From: Lactobacillus bombicola
GTDB lineage: Bacteria; Bacillota; Bacilli; Lactobacillales; Lactobacillaceae
NCBI RefSeq assembly: GCF_900112665.1
Contig: NZ_FOMN01000002.1
Coordinates: forward strand, 265,659 to 329,658
Reading direction: 5' to 3'
DNA length: 64,000 nt
Shown: piece by piece, positions 31,863-41,803 of the stretch
Layout: each line of letters starts with the position of its first letter
How positions within the stretch are numbered: position 1 is the first letter of the stretch
Translations under genes and position numbers: made by a program
Notes under the pieces: model-generated
Told to the model about the DNA's origin: nothing
The model's database searches: none
Seen by the model: the letters and a program-made list of their open reading frames with translations, nothing else

Positions 31863-33044
31863 CTAATTCTCCTTAACTAAAAACTTTTGGATACGTAACA
31901 TTGCAAGTTGTAACTCAGTCTCACTAGCTGCATAAGAAAAGCGAATGTACCCTTGACCTCCAATGCCAAAAGCACTACCAGGAGTACCACCAACTTTAGC
32001 TTGATCAGCTAAGTCCAAGGCAAATCTTAAATCATCTTTGCCATACCGCTCAGGAATTTTCACAAAAACATAAAACGTACCTTCATTAGCTACCGTTTTT
32101 AAGCCCATTTTATTAAGACTTGATCGCACGTAGTCACGCCTGTGGCGATAAATTTCTCTTGCTATTACCGGATCCTGATCGCCATGTTCTAAGGCTTCAG
32201 TTGCTGCTGCTTGGGCTGGATTAGACGGTGCAGTTACCATAAAGGCATGCATTTTAGCAACTAAATTAATTATTTTTTTAGGCCCTGCTAGATAACCAAT
32301 CCGATAGCCAGTCATTGCATGTGATTTAGACAGACCATTAATTATTAAAGTACGTTCAGGCAAATAGCGAGCGATAGAAACATGTTGAAAACCATAAGTC
32401 AGTTCACTATAAATTTCATCAGCAATCACATAAAGATGGTAACGGGCAATGATTTTTGCTAAGCCTTTTAATTGTTCCTTTGAATATGTCCTTCCAGTTG
32501 GATTAGTTGGGTAATTCAATAAAATCGCTTTAGCCTGTGGATATTGTTGTAAAGTCTGTTCTAAAAGACTAGGAGTTAAAACAAAATCACTAGTCGCTGT
32601 ATTAATCGGTATTAAATGAGCCTTAGTATATTTAATTAAGGGAAAATATAGTGCATATGATGGCGTAGGAACAATAATTTCATCTCCTGGTTGAAATAAA
32701 GATAGCATACTAGCTGCTATTGCTTCGGTAGCACCAACAGTGACAATAATTTCACTATTACAATCATAAATTAAGTTCTGTTTGCGCTTTAGGTAATTAC
32801 TAATCGCTTGCCGCAACTCTAATGTACCTTTTTGCGCTGAATAATGGGAATCGTTAGTAATAATACTTTTAATTGCCGCTTGTTTAACATGTTCAGGTGT
32901 ATCTAAATCTGGTTCACCTAAAGTTAACTTAATTAAATCAGGAATATCATTAATCTTTTGGGCAAATGCGCGAATACCCGACGGGGGAATTTTTTCAAGC
33001 GGCGTATTAATAATTTCAGCTAAATCAGCAGCTAATTGAGGCAT
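31863..33044 (-). CDS. patA: N-acetyl-LL-diaminopimelate / aspartate aminotransferase
   Basis: The 393-residue class I aminotransferase has the PLP lysine in NGLSKSHAMTGYRIGYL and the motif LNYPTNPTGRTY. Its place between dapB and asd points to the N-acetyl-aminoketopimelate transamination step of the acetylated DAP route, which the Bacillus PatA carries out. A general aspartate aminotransferase activity is also possible. Confidence 0.88.
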   Translation of the reverse strand: MPQLAADLAEIINTPLEKIPPSGIRAFAQKINDIPDLIKLTLGEPDLDTPEHVKQAAIKSIITNDSHYSAQKGTLELRQAISNYLKRKQNLIYDCNSEIIVTVGATEAIAASMLSLFQPGDEIIVPTPSYALYFPLIKYTKAHLIPINTATSDFVLTPSLLEQTLQQYPQAKAILLNYPTNPTGRTYSKEQLKGLAKIIARYHLYVIADEIYSELTYGFQHVSIARYLPERTLIINGLSKSHAMTGYRIGYLAGPKKIINLVAKMHAFMVTAPSNPAQAAATEALEHGDQDPVIAREIYRHRRDYVRSSLNKMGLKTVANEGTFYVFVKIPERYGKDDLRFALDLADQAKVGGTPGSAFGIGGQGYIRFSYAASETELQLAMLRIQKFLVKEN

Positions 33045-33059
33045 TTTTTCTCCTTCTAT

Positions 33060-33821
33060 TTATAATATTTTTTCTAAACCAACCACTAATTCTGGTAATT
33101 CCATAATATGTTCCAAAGCTAGCTTCACCCCTGACATAAAAGAAGACCGGTCAAAAGAATCTTGTCTAAGCGTAAGGGCTTCGCCTAATCCACCAAATAA
33201 TACTTGTTCATGCGCAACATAGCCTGGCAGGCGAACTGAATGTACCGGAATCCCAGCATAATTTTCCCCTCTTGCCCTTGACTCATTGCTACTATTTTGG
33301 TCAATTGCTTGCTCTTGGTTAGCAGCAATCAAACGCGCTGTAGCAATTGCCGTTGCCGAGGGTGCATCTAATTTATCAGCATGATGCATTTCTATCACTT
33401 CTGCATCGGGAAAATAACGAGCAGCTTCTTGGGCAAATTTCATTAACAATACAGCAGATAAGCCAAAGTTAGGCGCAATCAGACCACCAATTTTTTGTTC
33501 CTGCGCCTTTTTTTGCAATTGTGTAATCTGCTCTGTCGTCAAGCCACTAGTACCAATCAGTGGACATATCTGATGCTCAATCGCAAATTTAGTATTTTCA
33601 AAGACTGCCGCTGGGGTCGTAAAGTCTATCCAAATATCGGCTGTCAGGTTATTAATATCCCTTAAACTTTTATAACATTTAACCACCTGCTTAAAATTTG
33701 AGTTACTTGCCATATTGGGCGCTAAAACAGCTACCAATTCACAGTCCGACTGATTTTCAATCAATTTCACTACTTGCTGCCCCATTGATCCGGTAGCACC
33801 AGCTACTATAATTTTCTTCAT
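33060..33821 (-). CDS. dapB: 4-hydroxy-tetrahydrodipicolinate reductase
   Basis: The 253-residue enzyme makes tetrahydrodipicolinate with NAD(P)H. It begins with the nucleotide-binding VAGATGSMGQQVV. The signature EMHHADKLDAPSATA holds the catalytic histidine and lysine. It lies ten bases after dapA. Confidence 0.95.
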   Translation of the reverse strand: MKKIIVAGATGSMGQQVVKLIENQSDCELVAVLAPNMASNSNFKQVVKCYKSLRDINNLTADIWIDFTTPAAVFENTKFAIEHQICPLIGTSGLTTEQITQLQKKAQEQKIGGLIAPNFGLSAVLLMKFAQEAARYFPDAEVIEMHHADKLDAPSATAIATARLIAANQEQAIDQNSSNESRARGENYAGIPVHSVRLPGYVAHEQVLFGGLGEALTLRQDSFDRSSFMSGVKLALEHIMELPELVVGLEKIL

Positions 33822-33831
33822 TAATCTTCTC

Positions 33832-34743
33832 CTAAATACTTGCCAGTGGATGTAACAAGGCAGTTTTATTCAAGCCCAAGCCTAAGGCTAGTTGCTGCTT
33901 TTCTTCATTATTTAATTCAACTATTGGTAGCCGACACCCACCGGCTGCTAGTCCTTGCGCAGTTAAAACGGCTTTAACTGGGGCTGGCGAAGGATACATA
34001 AATAAGGCTTGCATTTTAGGCATTAACTGTCGTTGTAATTTACCCGCCTCTGCTAAATTACCTTGCGCTAAATTGTCATACATTTGACGCATCGCTTTAC
34101 CATAAATATGTGAAGCTACTGAAATCACACCTTGTGCACCCAAAACTTTAGCCGCTAAAGCCTGTAAGTCTTCTCCTGTATAAACTAAAAAGTCATCATC
34201 AGTATGCTCAACTATGTATTCTAAGTCTTCTAAATTAGTGCATTGTTTAACGCCAATAATTTGTGAATTACGCGCTAAATCTACCAAAGTTTCTTTAGCA
34301 ATCTTTATTCCCGTTCGACTCGGAATGTTATAAATTAATACTGGCAACTTAACTTGACTTGTAATAGCTTCAAAATGAGCTTTAATTCCCCGCTGATTAG
34401 GCTTGTTATAATAAGGAGCAACTACTAGGGCAGCATCAATTCCAGGTATCTGCGCCACCTCTTGCGTAAATTGGATTGTTTGAGCGGTATCATTACTGCC
34501 AGTGCCTGCAATCAGTGGTACCCGCTTATTAATTATCTGGGCAAAACGAGTATACAGTTCAACTTTTTCATCATGTGTCATTGTTGCTGCTTCGCCAGTT
34601 GTGCCTCCAATTACAAAACCTTTAGTACCCGTTTCAATTAAATGCTCCGCTAACTCTTCTAAACCTGGATAATCAATCTTTCCCTGCTTATCAAACGGCG
34701 TAATTAGTGCTGTTAAAATATCTGCGTGTGTCAAATCTATCAT
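33832..34743 (-). CDS. dapA: 4-hydroxy-tetrahydrodipicolinate synthase
   Basis: The 303-residue TIM-barrel aldolase condenses pyruvate with aspartate semialdehyde. [24 protein letters not shown] and the tyrosine of YNIPSRTG are typical. The Schiff-base lysine is in [10 protein letters not shown]. It is mid-operon. Confidence 0.95.
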   Translation of the reverse strand: MIDLTHADILTALITPFDKQGKIDYPGLEELAEHLIETGTKGFVIGGTTGEAATMTHDEKVELYTRFAQIINKRVPLIAGTGSNDTAQTIQFTQEVAQIPGIDAALVVAPYYNKPNQRGIKAHFEAITSQVKLPVLIYNIPSRTGIKIAKETLVDLARNSQIIGVKQCTNLEDLEYIVEHTDDDFLVYTGEDLQALAAKVLGAQGVISVASHIYGKAMRQMYDNLAQGNLAEAGKLQRQLMPKMQALFMYPSPAPVKAVLTAQGLAAGGCRLPIVELNNEEKQQLALGLGLNKTALLHPLASI

Positions 34744-34765
34744 TGCAAGTGCTCCTTTTAATTAC

Positions 34766-35905
34766 TTACATATGCTTCTGTAAAAAACCTATCATTGTTT
34801 TAACTCCAGTCATAATTGCTTTTTCTTGGGGGGAAAATGTTGCTGAATGCAGCTGTGAAGTATCTTCTACTCCCAACCAAAACATAGTTCCGGGAATTTT
34901 GGCTAATAAATAGCCAAAATCTTCTCCCGTCATTGCTGGTGGAGTTGCTTGATAGTTCACTTCGGGGTTTTTTTTCAGATAATCAATAAATTCAGTCGTA
35001 ATTTCTGAATTATTTTCTACCGGCCAATAACCACCTTGATTAAATTCAATTTCTACTTTTGCCCCAAAGCTTTGCGCAATTCCTTGTGTAACATCTTGTA
35101 ATCGTTGTTCAATTTGCTCAATCATTGTTTGAGTTAAACCGCGAATAGTTCCTTCTAATCTAGCATGACCAGCGATTGCATTCCTAATTTTCCCCGCTCG
35201 TAGCTTACCAATAGTAATTACGCCACCTTCAATTGGGTCAATGCTACGTGAAACAATCGTCTGAATTTGCCCAATCATAGCAGCTGCTGCAACAACCATA
35301 TCATTACCCCTTTGGGGATAGGCCGCATGCCCATCTTGACCATAAAGATCAATATTTACCTCAGCTGCCCCAGCAAATAAAGTTCCTAAACAACAGCCAA
35401 TTGTGCCCACCGATAAATCCGGAGTAACATGCAAGGCAAAAAATTCATCTGGGCGCCATTGACCAGTAAAAATTCCTTGTTCATAAGCAAGTTTACCGCC
35501 ATTTTTACTCTCTTCTGCTGGTTGAAAAAAGAATAATAAATTATCTTGAGGTTGGTGCTCGCTATAATAACTTAAAATTCCTAAAGCTACCGTCATATGT
35601 ATGTCATGGCCACATGCATGCATCTGACCCGGATTTTGTGAAGAAAAGGGCAGGGCTGTTTTTTCTTGAATCGGTAAAGCATCAATATCGGCCCGATAAC
35701 CAATTGTTTTTTTAGGATTGCTGCCTTGAACATGGACTAATAATGCTGTGGGCATTGCTGGACAAGTTTTAATTTGTAAATATTGCTGGTTAAAGCGGCT
35801 GATTATCTTAACTAAATATGCTTGCGTTTTAAATTCCTGTAGAGCCACTTCAGGAATTTGATGTAAGTTACGTCTTATCTCATTTAGTTCATTTACTGAT
35901 AGCAT
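34766..35905 (-). CDS. N-acetyldiaminopimelate deacetylase (YkuR type)
   Basis: The 379-residue M20-family metallohydrolase removes acetate from N-acetyl-LL-DAP. Metal ligands appear in MHACGHDIHMT and PAEESKNGG. RRNLHQIPEVALQEF at the start and MTGEDFGYLL near the end are standard for the amidohydrolase group. It lies four bases after the acetyltransferase gene, which supports DAP deacetylation rather than general amino-acid deacylation. Confidence 0.92.
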   Translation of the reverse strand: MLSVNELNEIRRNLHQIPEVALQEFKTQAYLVKIISRFNQQYLQIKTCPAMPTALLVHVQGSNPKKTIGYRADIDALPIQEKTALPFSSQNPGQMHACGHDIHMTVALGILSYYSEHQPQDNLLFFFQPAEESKNGGKLAYEQGIFTGQWRPDEFFALHVTPDLSVGTIGCCLGTLFAGAAEVNIDLYGQDGHAAYPQRGNDMVVAAAAMIGQIQTIVSRSIDPIEGGVITIGKLRAGKIRNAIAGHARLEGTIRGLTQTMIEQIEQRLQDVTQGIAQSFGAKVEIEFNQGGYWPVENNSEITTEFIDYLKKNPEVNYQATPPAMTGEDFGYLLAKIPGTMFWLGVEDTSQLHSATFSPQEKAIMTGVKTMIGFLQKHM

Positions 35906-35909
35906 AAAA

Positions 35910-36620
35910 TCACAACCTTCTTAAATCTGCTTCAATCTTTGTTTTAGCAGTAGTTTTTTGTGTTTTTTGTTTAATTATTTTTGCAGGAACGCCCGCAACG
36001 ACTGCATTTTTTGGTACGTCCTTAGTTACCACAGCTCCGGCTGCAATTACTGCATTATCGCCAATTTTAACCCCCTCTAAAACAACCGCATTAGCTCCAA
36101 CTAACACGCCATTTCCCACTCTAACTGGTTGGGCAGATGCTGGTTCTATAACACCAGCTAGGACTGCTCCAGCCCCAATGTGACTATTTGCTCCCACAAT
36201 TGCGCGGCCACCTAAAACAGCATTCATATCAATCATGGTTCCAGAACCCACTTGCGCTCCAATATTAATTACCGCGCCCATCATAATCACTGCATTATCA
36301 CCAATACTTACTTGCTCTCTTATTAAAGCTCCAGGCTCAATTCGAGCAGAGATATTTTTTAAATCTAATAGTGGAATAGCGGAATTACGACTGGCATTTT
36401 CTACTTGATAATCAGTAATCAAATCAGCATTATCTCTTAAAAAAGGAGCAATTTCTTGCCAATCGCCAAAAACAACTCCCATATGACCTTCAATAAAAGT
36501 TTTTACTTTATCAGGCCAGGTCAATTTATCTAGTTCACCTTTAAGATAAATTTTAACTGCAGTTTGCTTAGGTGCTTGAGCAATAAAATCAATTATTTCG
36601 CTTGCTGACATATTCTCCAT
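35910..36620 (-). CDS. dapH: tetrahydrodipicolinate N-acetyltransferase
   Basis: The 236-residue enzyme acetylates tetrahydrodipicolinate, the first step of the acetylase DAP branch. After an N-terminal helical domain (about 1-85) it has hexapeptide repeats of a left-handed beta-helix ([19 protein letters not shown] and following). It lies between lysA and the deacetylase gene. Confidence 0.93.
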   Translation of the reverse strand: MENMSASEIIDFIAQAPKQTAVKIYLKGELDKLTWPDKVKTFIEGHMGVVFGDWQEIAPFLRDNADLITDYQVENASRNSAIPLLDLKNISARIEPGALIREQVSIGDNAVIMMGAVINIGAQVGSGTMIDMNAVLGGRAIVGANSHIGAGAVLAGVIEPASAQPVRVGNGVLVGANAVVLEGVKIGDNAVIAAGAVVTKDVPKNAVVAGVPAKIIKQKTQKTTAKTKIEADLRRL

Positions 36621-36638
36621 ACTAAAATCTCCTTTTAC

Positions 36639-37934
36639 CTAATAAAAACAATCATGACTAACTAAATCAGCATAAGTCTCCCGCCTAATTACTTCTTGAG
36701 CATGTCCAGCTTCTGCAAAAACCACTGCTGGACGCGGTACACGATTATAATTAGATGCCATACTATAGCCATAAGCACCAGTAGCTAAGACTGCCACTAC
36801 ATCACCTGCTTTAACTTGTGGCAAGGAAGCTTGCTTAATCAAAATATCACCAGATTCACAATAGCGACCAGCTAGGTGTACTACCTGCTTGGGTTCAGCT
36901 TGTGGACAGCGCGCTAGTACTGTCTCATACTCAGCTTGATAAAGCGCCGGTCTGATATTATCACCCATACCACCATCTACCGTTATATACGGCATAAGGC
37001 CAGGAACTGTTTTACTTGAGCCAATCGTATATAAGCTGTAGCCTGCTTGGCCTACAATTGAGCGTCCCGGTTCAATCCAAATTTCAGGCAGTTCCAAGTG
37101 ATATTTTTGCGCATAAGCACGCATTGTCTGGACAATTTCTTTAATAAAGATGTCCGGTGCTAAAACTTGATCTTGCGCGGTGTAACGGATACCAAAGCCG
37201 CCACCTAAATTTAAAATTTGTGGTTGATAAGCATATTTTTGGGCCCACTCATGTATTAAATGCATGAGCTTTTTTACTTCTAATTTAAAACCGCCTACCG
37301 CTAAAATTTGTGAACCAATGTGAGCATGAATACCAATTAATTTCAATTGCTTATTAGCTTGTACTTTAAGCAATGCTTGTTCAGCTTGACCCGAAGAAAT
37401 ATCAAACCCAAATTTGCTATCTTCTTGACCTGTCTGTACATATTGATGAGTATGAGCTGTAATACCGGGCGTTACCCTAAGCATAACTGACACACGCTTA
37501 GACGTATTATTCAGAATCTGCTCAAGTAGTTCAATTTCATGAAAATTATCAAGAATAATTACACCAACTTGATTTTCAACAGCCAATGCTAATTCTTCTT
37601 TAGTTTTATTATTGCCATGAAAGCTGATTCTATCTGTCGGAAAATTTGCTTTAAGCGCGGTATACAATTCCCCCCCAGAAACCACATCAATATGTCCTTT
37701 TAACTGATTAATCAGTTGATACATAGCGATGGCAGAGAAAGCTTTACTAGCATAACTTATTACGGAATTTACTTTTAGGTTGGTAAAAGCTTGCTGAAAT
37801 GCTTGAAATTGTTGCCGAATTTGGGCAACATCATAGACTACTAATGGCGTACCATAATTTTTAGCTAGCTCTAAAGCATCAACCCCACCAATTATTAAAT
37901 GTCCTTGGTTATTGGTTTGGTAATAATTATTCAT
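36639..37934 (-). CDS. lysA: diaminopimelate decarboxylase
   Basis: The 431-residue PLP enzyme converts meso-DAP to lysine. VISYASKAFSA carries the PLP lysine. HAHIGSQI, LNLGGGFGI and GRYCESGDIL complete the site. It is the first gene of the operon, directly behind the lysine riboswitch. Having lysA first means lysine limits its own final step and the DAP supply from the same transcript. Confidence 0.95.
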   Translation of the reverse strand: MNNYYQTNNQGHLIIGGVDALELAKNYGTPLVVYDVAQIRQQFQAFQQAFTNLKVNSVISYASKAFSAIAMYQLINQLKGHIDVVSGGELYTALKANFPTDRISFHGNNKTKEELALAVENQVGVIILDNFHEIELLEQILNNTSKRVSVMLRVTPGITAHTHQYVQTGQEDSKFGFDISSGQAEQALLKVQANKQLKLIGIHAHIGSQILAVGGFKLEVKKLMHLIHEWAQKYAYQPQILNLGGGFGIRYTAQDQVLAPDIFIKEIVQTMRAYAQKYHLELPEIWIEPGRSIVGQAGYSLYTIGSSKTVPGLMPYITVDGGMGDNIRPALYQAEYETVLARCPQAEPKQVVHLAGRYCESGDILIKQASLPQVKAGDVVAVLATGAYGYSMASNYNRVPRPAVVFAEAGHAQEVIRRETYADLVSHDCFY

Positions 37935-37954
37935 GCGTAAAATCCTCTCTATGT

Positions 37955-37995
37955 AAAAAGGACTCTTTTGTGCGCACAGTACACAAAAGAGTCCT
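37955..37995 (-). terminator. lysine riboswitch terminator
   Basis: A 14-bp stem (AGGACTCTTTTGTG in one arm, 37959-37972; the other arm 37982-37995) is followed on the minus strand by TTTTT. It lies about 20 bases before the lysA start. Confidence 0.93.
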
Positions 37996-38024
37996 CAGAT
38001 TGAAATTATAATTGGATTCAATTT

Positions 38025-38195
38025 TGGCCGATAGCGCTCCGCAAACTTACATTTGCGACAGTCCGTAATCTATTAAATTACGTCCCAGCTAATTAATCAC
38101 TGCAATAATTAATGCTTCGGCAACTTTCCCTTTTACTAGTTTCATTGTTTATGCAGAAACTCGGCTAGTTACTCATGTTAGTTGCAACCTCTTCG
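38025..38195 (-). ncRNA. lysine riboswitch (L box)
   Basis: On the minus strand the conserved blocks AGAGGTTGCA, GGGAAAGTTGCCGAAGC, CTGGG, GGACTGTCGCA and GGAGCGCTATC follow in the right order. Ends are approximate. High lysine should favour the downstream terminator. With it, the gene-free stretch 37935-38369 holds only the terminator, this element and the facing promoters. Confidence 0.93.
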
Positions 38196-38369
38196 ATTTA
38201 TTAAAAATATTATTATTAATTAATATTAATGTCAATACATTTCAGCAAGATTTAATATTTAAAAATATAATTAGCAATTAACTAAGTCATAGTTGCATAT
38301 TTAAATTAGAATGTTAAAATGCAAAACTAATAAAACTAAAATTAATTTAATTTAAGAAAGGGATTAGGA

Positions 38370-39722
38370 ATGAAAGTCGTTAAATTTGGTGGTAGTTCGC
38401 TAGCTAATGGAACACAATTTCAAAAAGTTATTAATATTATCAAGGCCGATCCTGCACGTAAAATTATTATTACCTCTGCTCCTGGTAAAAGATTTGCTGA
38501 TGATTTTAAAGTAACAGATTTATTAATAAAATATGCTAAACAATATTTAACCCAAAAAAATTATCAGCCTGTAGTTAAAGAAATTTGGGCAAGATACCAA
38601 GAAATAGCAGCTTATTTTAAAATAACACCTGCCTTACTACAACCGCTAAAACAGCAACTATTTGATTTACCAAAAAATAATTATCGTAATTCTGATTTTC
38701 TAATTGCTGCTTTTAAAGCTCAAGGAGAAAAATTAAGTGCTGAGTTATTAGCCTTAATTTTGCAACAAGAAAAACTACCAGCTCGCTTTTTAGATCCTCA
38801 AAATATTAAATTCATGGTTACTGATAGTGCCAATGATGCTCAAATCTTACCTCAGACCTATCACAATTTATATAAATGGCATCACACTAATCAATTATTA
38901 ATTTTTCCAGGCTTTTATGGTATTACAAAAAAAGGGGATATTGCCACTTTTTCTCGTGGTGGTTCAGACATTACTGGAGCGATTTGGGCGCGTGGAGTAC
39001 AAGCCGATTTATACGAGAATTTTACTGATGTTAATGCAATCTATGCAGCTGACCCCCATATTGTTAATAATCCTTGCGCTATTAAAGTTATGACTTATCG
39101 CGAATTAAGAGAATTATCCTATGCTGGATTTTCTGTCTTTCATGATGAAGCTCTTATACCAGCCATTCAAGGTCAAATACCAATTAATGTTAAAAATACT
39201 AATTATCCCGACTTACCTGGGACTAAAATTGTACCCGCAAAAAATTTCCTAGCACAAAATATAGTTACAGGCGTAGCTAGTTCTAATCATTTTGCCGCTT
39301 TATACTTACATAAATATTTATTGAATAAAGAATTGGGTTTTACGCTTAAATTACTCCAAATATTTTACAAGTTTAAAATTTCATACGAGCATATGCCTTC
39401 TGGAATTGATGATTTAACGGTTATTTTTGATAAACGGCAATTTACAGTAGCAATTCAGCAAAATATGTGTGATGAAATCCAAAAAGTTCTAAAACCTGAC
39501 TATCTTGAATGGATTGATGATTATGCCATCATTATGGTAGTGGGAGAAGGAATGCGAAATAAAATTGGCGCCATGAGAAGCATTACTGCACCATTAGCCA
39601 AAAAGAAGGTTGCAATCCATATGATTAATCAAGGTGCTTCGCGTATATCAATCATGTTAGGCACTAAAAAAGCTGATGCCCCGATAGCCGTTAAACAAAT
39701 TTATCAACAATTTTTCAATTAA
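38370..39722 (+). CDS. lysC: aspartate kinase
   Basis: The 450-residue kinase phosphorylates aspartate, the entry to the pathway. VVKFGGSSLANG at the start and FSRGGSDITGA and NFTDVNAIYAADP in the middle belong to the catalytic domain. The C-terminal part (about 300-450) holds the paired ACT domains, where lysine or threonine would bind. It is monofunctional. The gene is divergent from the riboswitch operon and has no visible riboswitch of its own. AAGAAAGGGA precedes the ATG. Confidence 0.95.
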   Translation: MKVVKFGGSSLANGTQFQKVINIIKADPARKIIITSAPGKRFADDFKVTDLLIKYAKQYLTQKNYQPVVKEIWARYQEIAAYFKITPALLQPLKQQLFDLPKNNYRNSDFLIAAFKAQGEKLSAELLALILQQEKLPARFLDPQNIKFMVTDSANDAQILPQTYHNLYKWHHTNQLLIFPGFYGITKKGDIATFSRGGSDITGAIWARGVQADLYENFTDVNAIYAADPHIVNNPCAIKVMTYRELRELSYAGFSVFHDEALIPAIQGQIPINVKNTNYPDLPGTKIVPAKNFLAQNIVTGVASSNHFAALYLHKYLLNKELGFTLKLLQIFYKFKISYEHMPSGIDDLTVIFDKRQFTVAIQQNMCDEIQKVLKPDYLEWIDDYAIIMVVGEGMRNKIGAMRSITAPLAKKKVAIHMINQGASRISIMLGTKKADAPIAVKQIYQQFFN

Positions 39723-39739
39723 TTTCCGGAGGAGTAAAA

Positions 39740-40720
39740 ATGGTACAACTATTAAAGGTTCATGGTTCACAAAATAGCTTTTTTTTACTTGATCAAACAC
39801 AACTTAATCAAACTTTTACCCAACTGGAACTAGTCAATTTAACAAAGCAATTAACTAATTCGCACAATCTTTTAAATGGGGCTGATGGTCTTTTAGTCGT
39901 GAGCCCATCTTCTCAACCCAGTGCTTGTGGCAAAATGCAGGTAATTAACGCTGACGGTTCTATTGCCTCAATGTGTGGCAATGGACTACGAACAGTCGGG
40001 CGCTATTTAGCAGAAAAATATCAGCAGAAAAATTTAATCGTCGAAACTGACCAAGCCAATTTAAGAGTTAGTTGTCAGCCAGATTGGGCACCACACGTCA
40101 AAGCAGTTAGTGTGGAAATTAGTCCAGTTAGTTTTCAGCAGCAAGACTTACCCTTCAGCAATTTAGGCAAAAAAGAGCTAATTAATCAACCTGTTCCCGA
40201 ATTTGCTGCTAACTTGAAATTTACGGCAGTTGCTGTTCCTAATCCTCATCTTATTAGCATAGTATCAGCCGATCTGATGCAAACAGATTTATTAAAACAA
40301 TTGGGAACCCAGCTTAATCGACCTAATTCTTATTTCCCTGATGGCATTAATGTTAGTTTTGCCCAAATTATTAATCCTCAACGCCTTTTTGTCCGCACCT
40401 TTGAACGTGGCGTTGGTTTTACCAATGCCTGCGGAACTGGCATGTCGGCAGCTAGTCTAGTTTATGCCCTAACTTATCCCCAAAACTCCCTGTTTAATAA
40501 CCTAATTACTGTCACTAATCCCGGAGGCTTTGTACAAACTATTGTTCATCAGGATAATAACCATTATTGGATTGAACTAATTGGTAATGCCACTTTTACT
40601 CACTACATCGAAGTTGCTGAAAATGAACTGCATCAAAATGTAATTGATTTTACTAAATTTAAAGTTAAATCGACAGTTGAAAATCAGGCGTATCAAGAAT
40701 TTATTACTAAACATTCTTGA
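39740..40720 (+). CDS. dapF: diaminopimelate epimerase
   Basis: The 326-residue enzyme turns LL-DAP into meso-DAP. The two catalytic cysteines are in MCGNGLRTVG and NACGTGMSAAS. GGAGGAG lies before the start. It is co-transcribed with lysC (17 bases apart), and a terminator follows. Confidence 0.95.
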   Translation: MVQLLKVHGSQNSFFLLDQTQLNQTFTQLELVNLTKQLTNSHNLLNGADGLLVVSPSSQPSACGKMQVINADGSIASMCGNGLRTVGRYLAEKYQQKNLIVETDQANLRVSCQPDWAPHVKAVSVEISPVSFQQQDLPFSNLGKKELINQPVPEFAANLKFTAVAVPNPHLISIVSADLMQTDLLKQLGTQLNRPNSYFPDGINVSFAQIINPQRLFVRTFERGVGFTNACGTGMSAASLVYALTYPQNSLFNNLITVTNPGGFVQTIVHQDNNHYWIELIGNATFTHYIEVAENELHQNVIDFTKFKVKSTVENQAYQEFITKHS

Positions 40721-40755
40721 TTTTCTTGATTAAATTTATTACTATTTGCCATTTT

Positions 40756-40782
40756 AAAGTGCCTTTATGCACTTTTTTTTTG
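40756..40782 (+). terminator. lysC-dapF terminator
   Basis: AAAGTGC pairs with GCACTTT around CTTTAT, followed by a long T run. Confidence 0.82.
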
Positions 40783-40831
40783 CTTGCAATGGATTAAAAT
40801 TAAATAAAGCGATTTCATAAAGGAGTAAAAA

Positions 40832-41728
40832 ATGACTGAACCAGACTATCAAAAATTAGTTAATAAAATGCGTACTGAATTTAAACAAGGAGATGATAAA
40901 CGCGATGCAGGATTACCAACACAAATTCCTGAAGTTGAGCGCTTTGACAATCTATCCTACGGGGTCGTACCGCAATTTCAGTCGCTTGATGTTTATCTAC
41001 CCAAAAAAAGAACCGACCAAAAATTGCCTGTAATTGTTAATATCCATGGTGGCGGCTGGGTTTATGGTACAAAAGAAACATATCAATTCTACTGTCTTGC
41101 TTTAGCTAAAGCGGGCTTTGCTGTAGTCAACGCCAATTATCGTTTAGCGCCCGATGTAGTCTATCCTGGTGAACTTGATGATCTAAATTTAGTTTTTCAT
41201 TGGATAGCAGACAGTACCAATGCCAACAACTACCAGTTTGATCTTAATAATGTCTTCATTGTCGGCGACAGTGCTGGCGGACAGATGGCAGAACAGATTT
41301 TAGCAATTTATACTAATAATGAGTATCGTAAATATTTTGGCTATACTTTACCCAATCTAACCATTAAAGCAGCCGCACTAAATTGTGGTCTGTACTTTTT
41401 AACAGAAACTAACTTAATAGTTGGTGCCCCAGAAGCTTACTTTCGTCCAGAAATTCGTTTAACTAAGCATGATCAATTGAACGTAGAACGCTACTTAACT
41501 CAAGCGTTACCACCAATTTTTTTAATGACTAGTAATGGCGATTTTTTACGAAATAGTGCCTTTACACTTTCTGGGTATCTATCTGCTAAAAATATTTTTC
41601 ATGAAATGCATTTCTATGGTGATACTAACCATCTGCGTGGACATGTATTTCACATTAATCAAAAAGATGATTTAGCCAGACAATGCAATTTAGACGAATT
41701 AAACTTTTTCCGAAAATACATAAATTAA
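40832..41728 (+). CDS. alpha/beta-hydrolase esterase
   Basis: The 298-residue protein belongs to the hormone-sensitive-lipase-like esterases. The oxyanion motif HGGGW is at 72-76 and the nucleophile Ser147 in GDSAGG. An aspartate in SNGDFLRNSAF and a histidine in TNHLRGHVFH complete the triad. It is cytoplasmic, with no signal peptide. It is followed by an AraC regulator and an MFS transporter on the same strand, suggesting uptake and hydrolysis of an ester compound. Confidence 0.85.
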   Translation: MTEPDYQKLVNKMRTEFKQGDDKRDAGLPTQIPEVERFDNLSYGVVPQFQSLDVYLPKKRTDQKLPVIVNIHGGGWVYGTKETYQFYCLALAKAGFAVVNANYRLAPDVVYPGELDDLNLVFHWIADSTNANNYQFDLNNVFIVGDSAGGQMAEQILAIYTNNEYRKYFGYTLPNLTIKAAALNCGLYFLTETNLIVGAPEAYFRPEIRLTKHDQLNVERYLTQALPPIFLMTSNGDFLRNSAFTLSGYLSAKNIFHEMHFYGDTNHLRGHVFHINQKDDLARQCNLDELNFFRKYIN

Positions 41729-41803
41729 TGCATGAGCAAGCTAACGAAATAATGGTTGACATAGGAGCTAAGTGTTTAATCATTTTTTATAAAGGTAGAA
41801 AAT

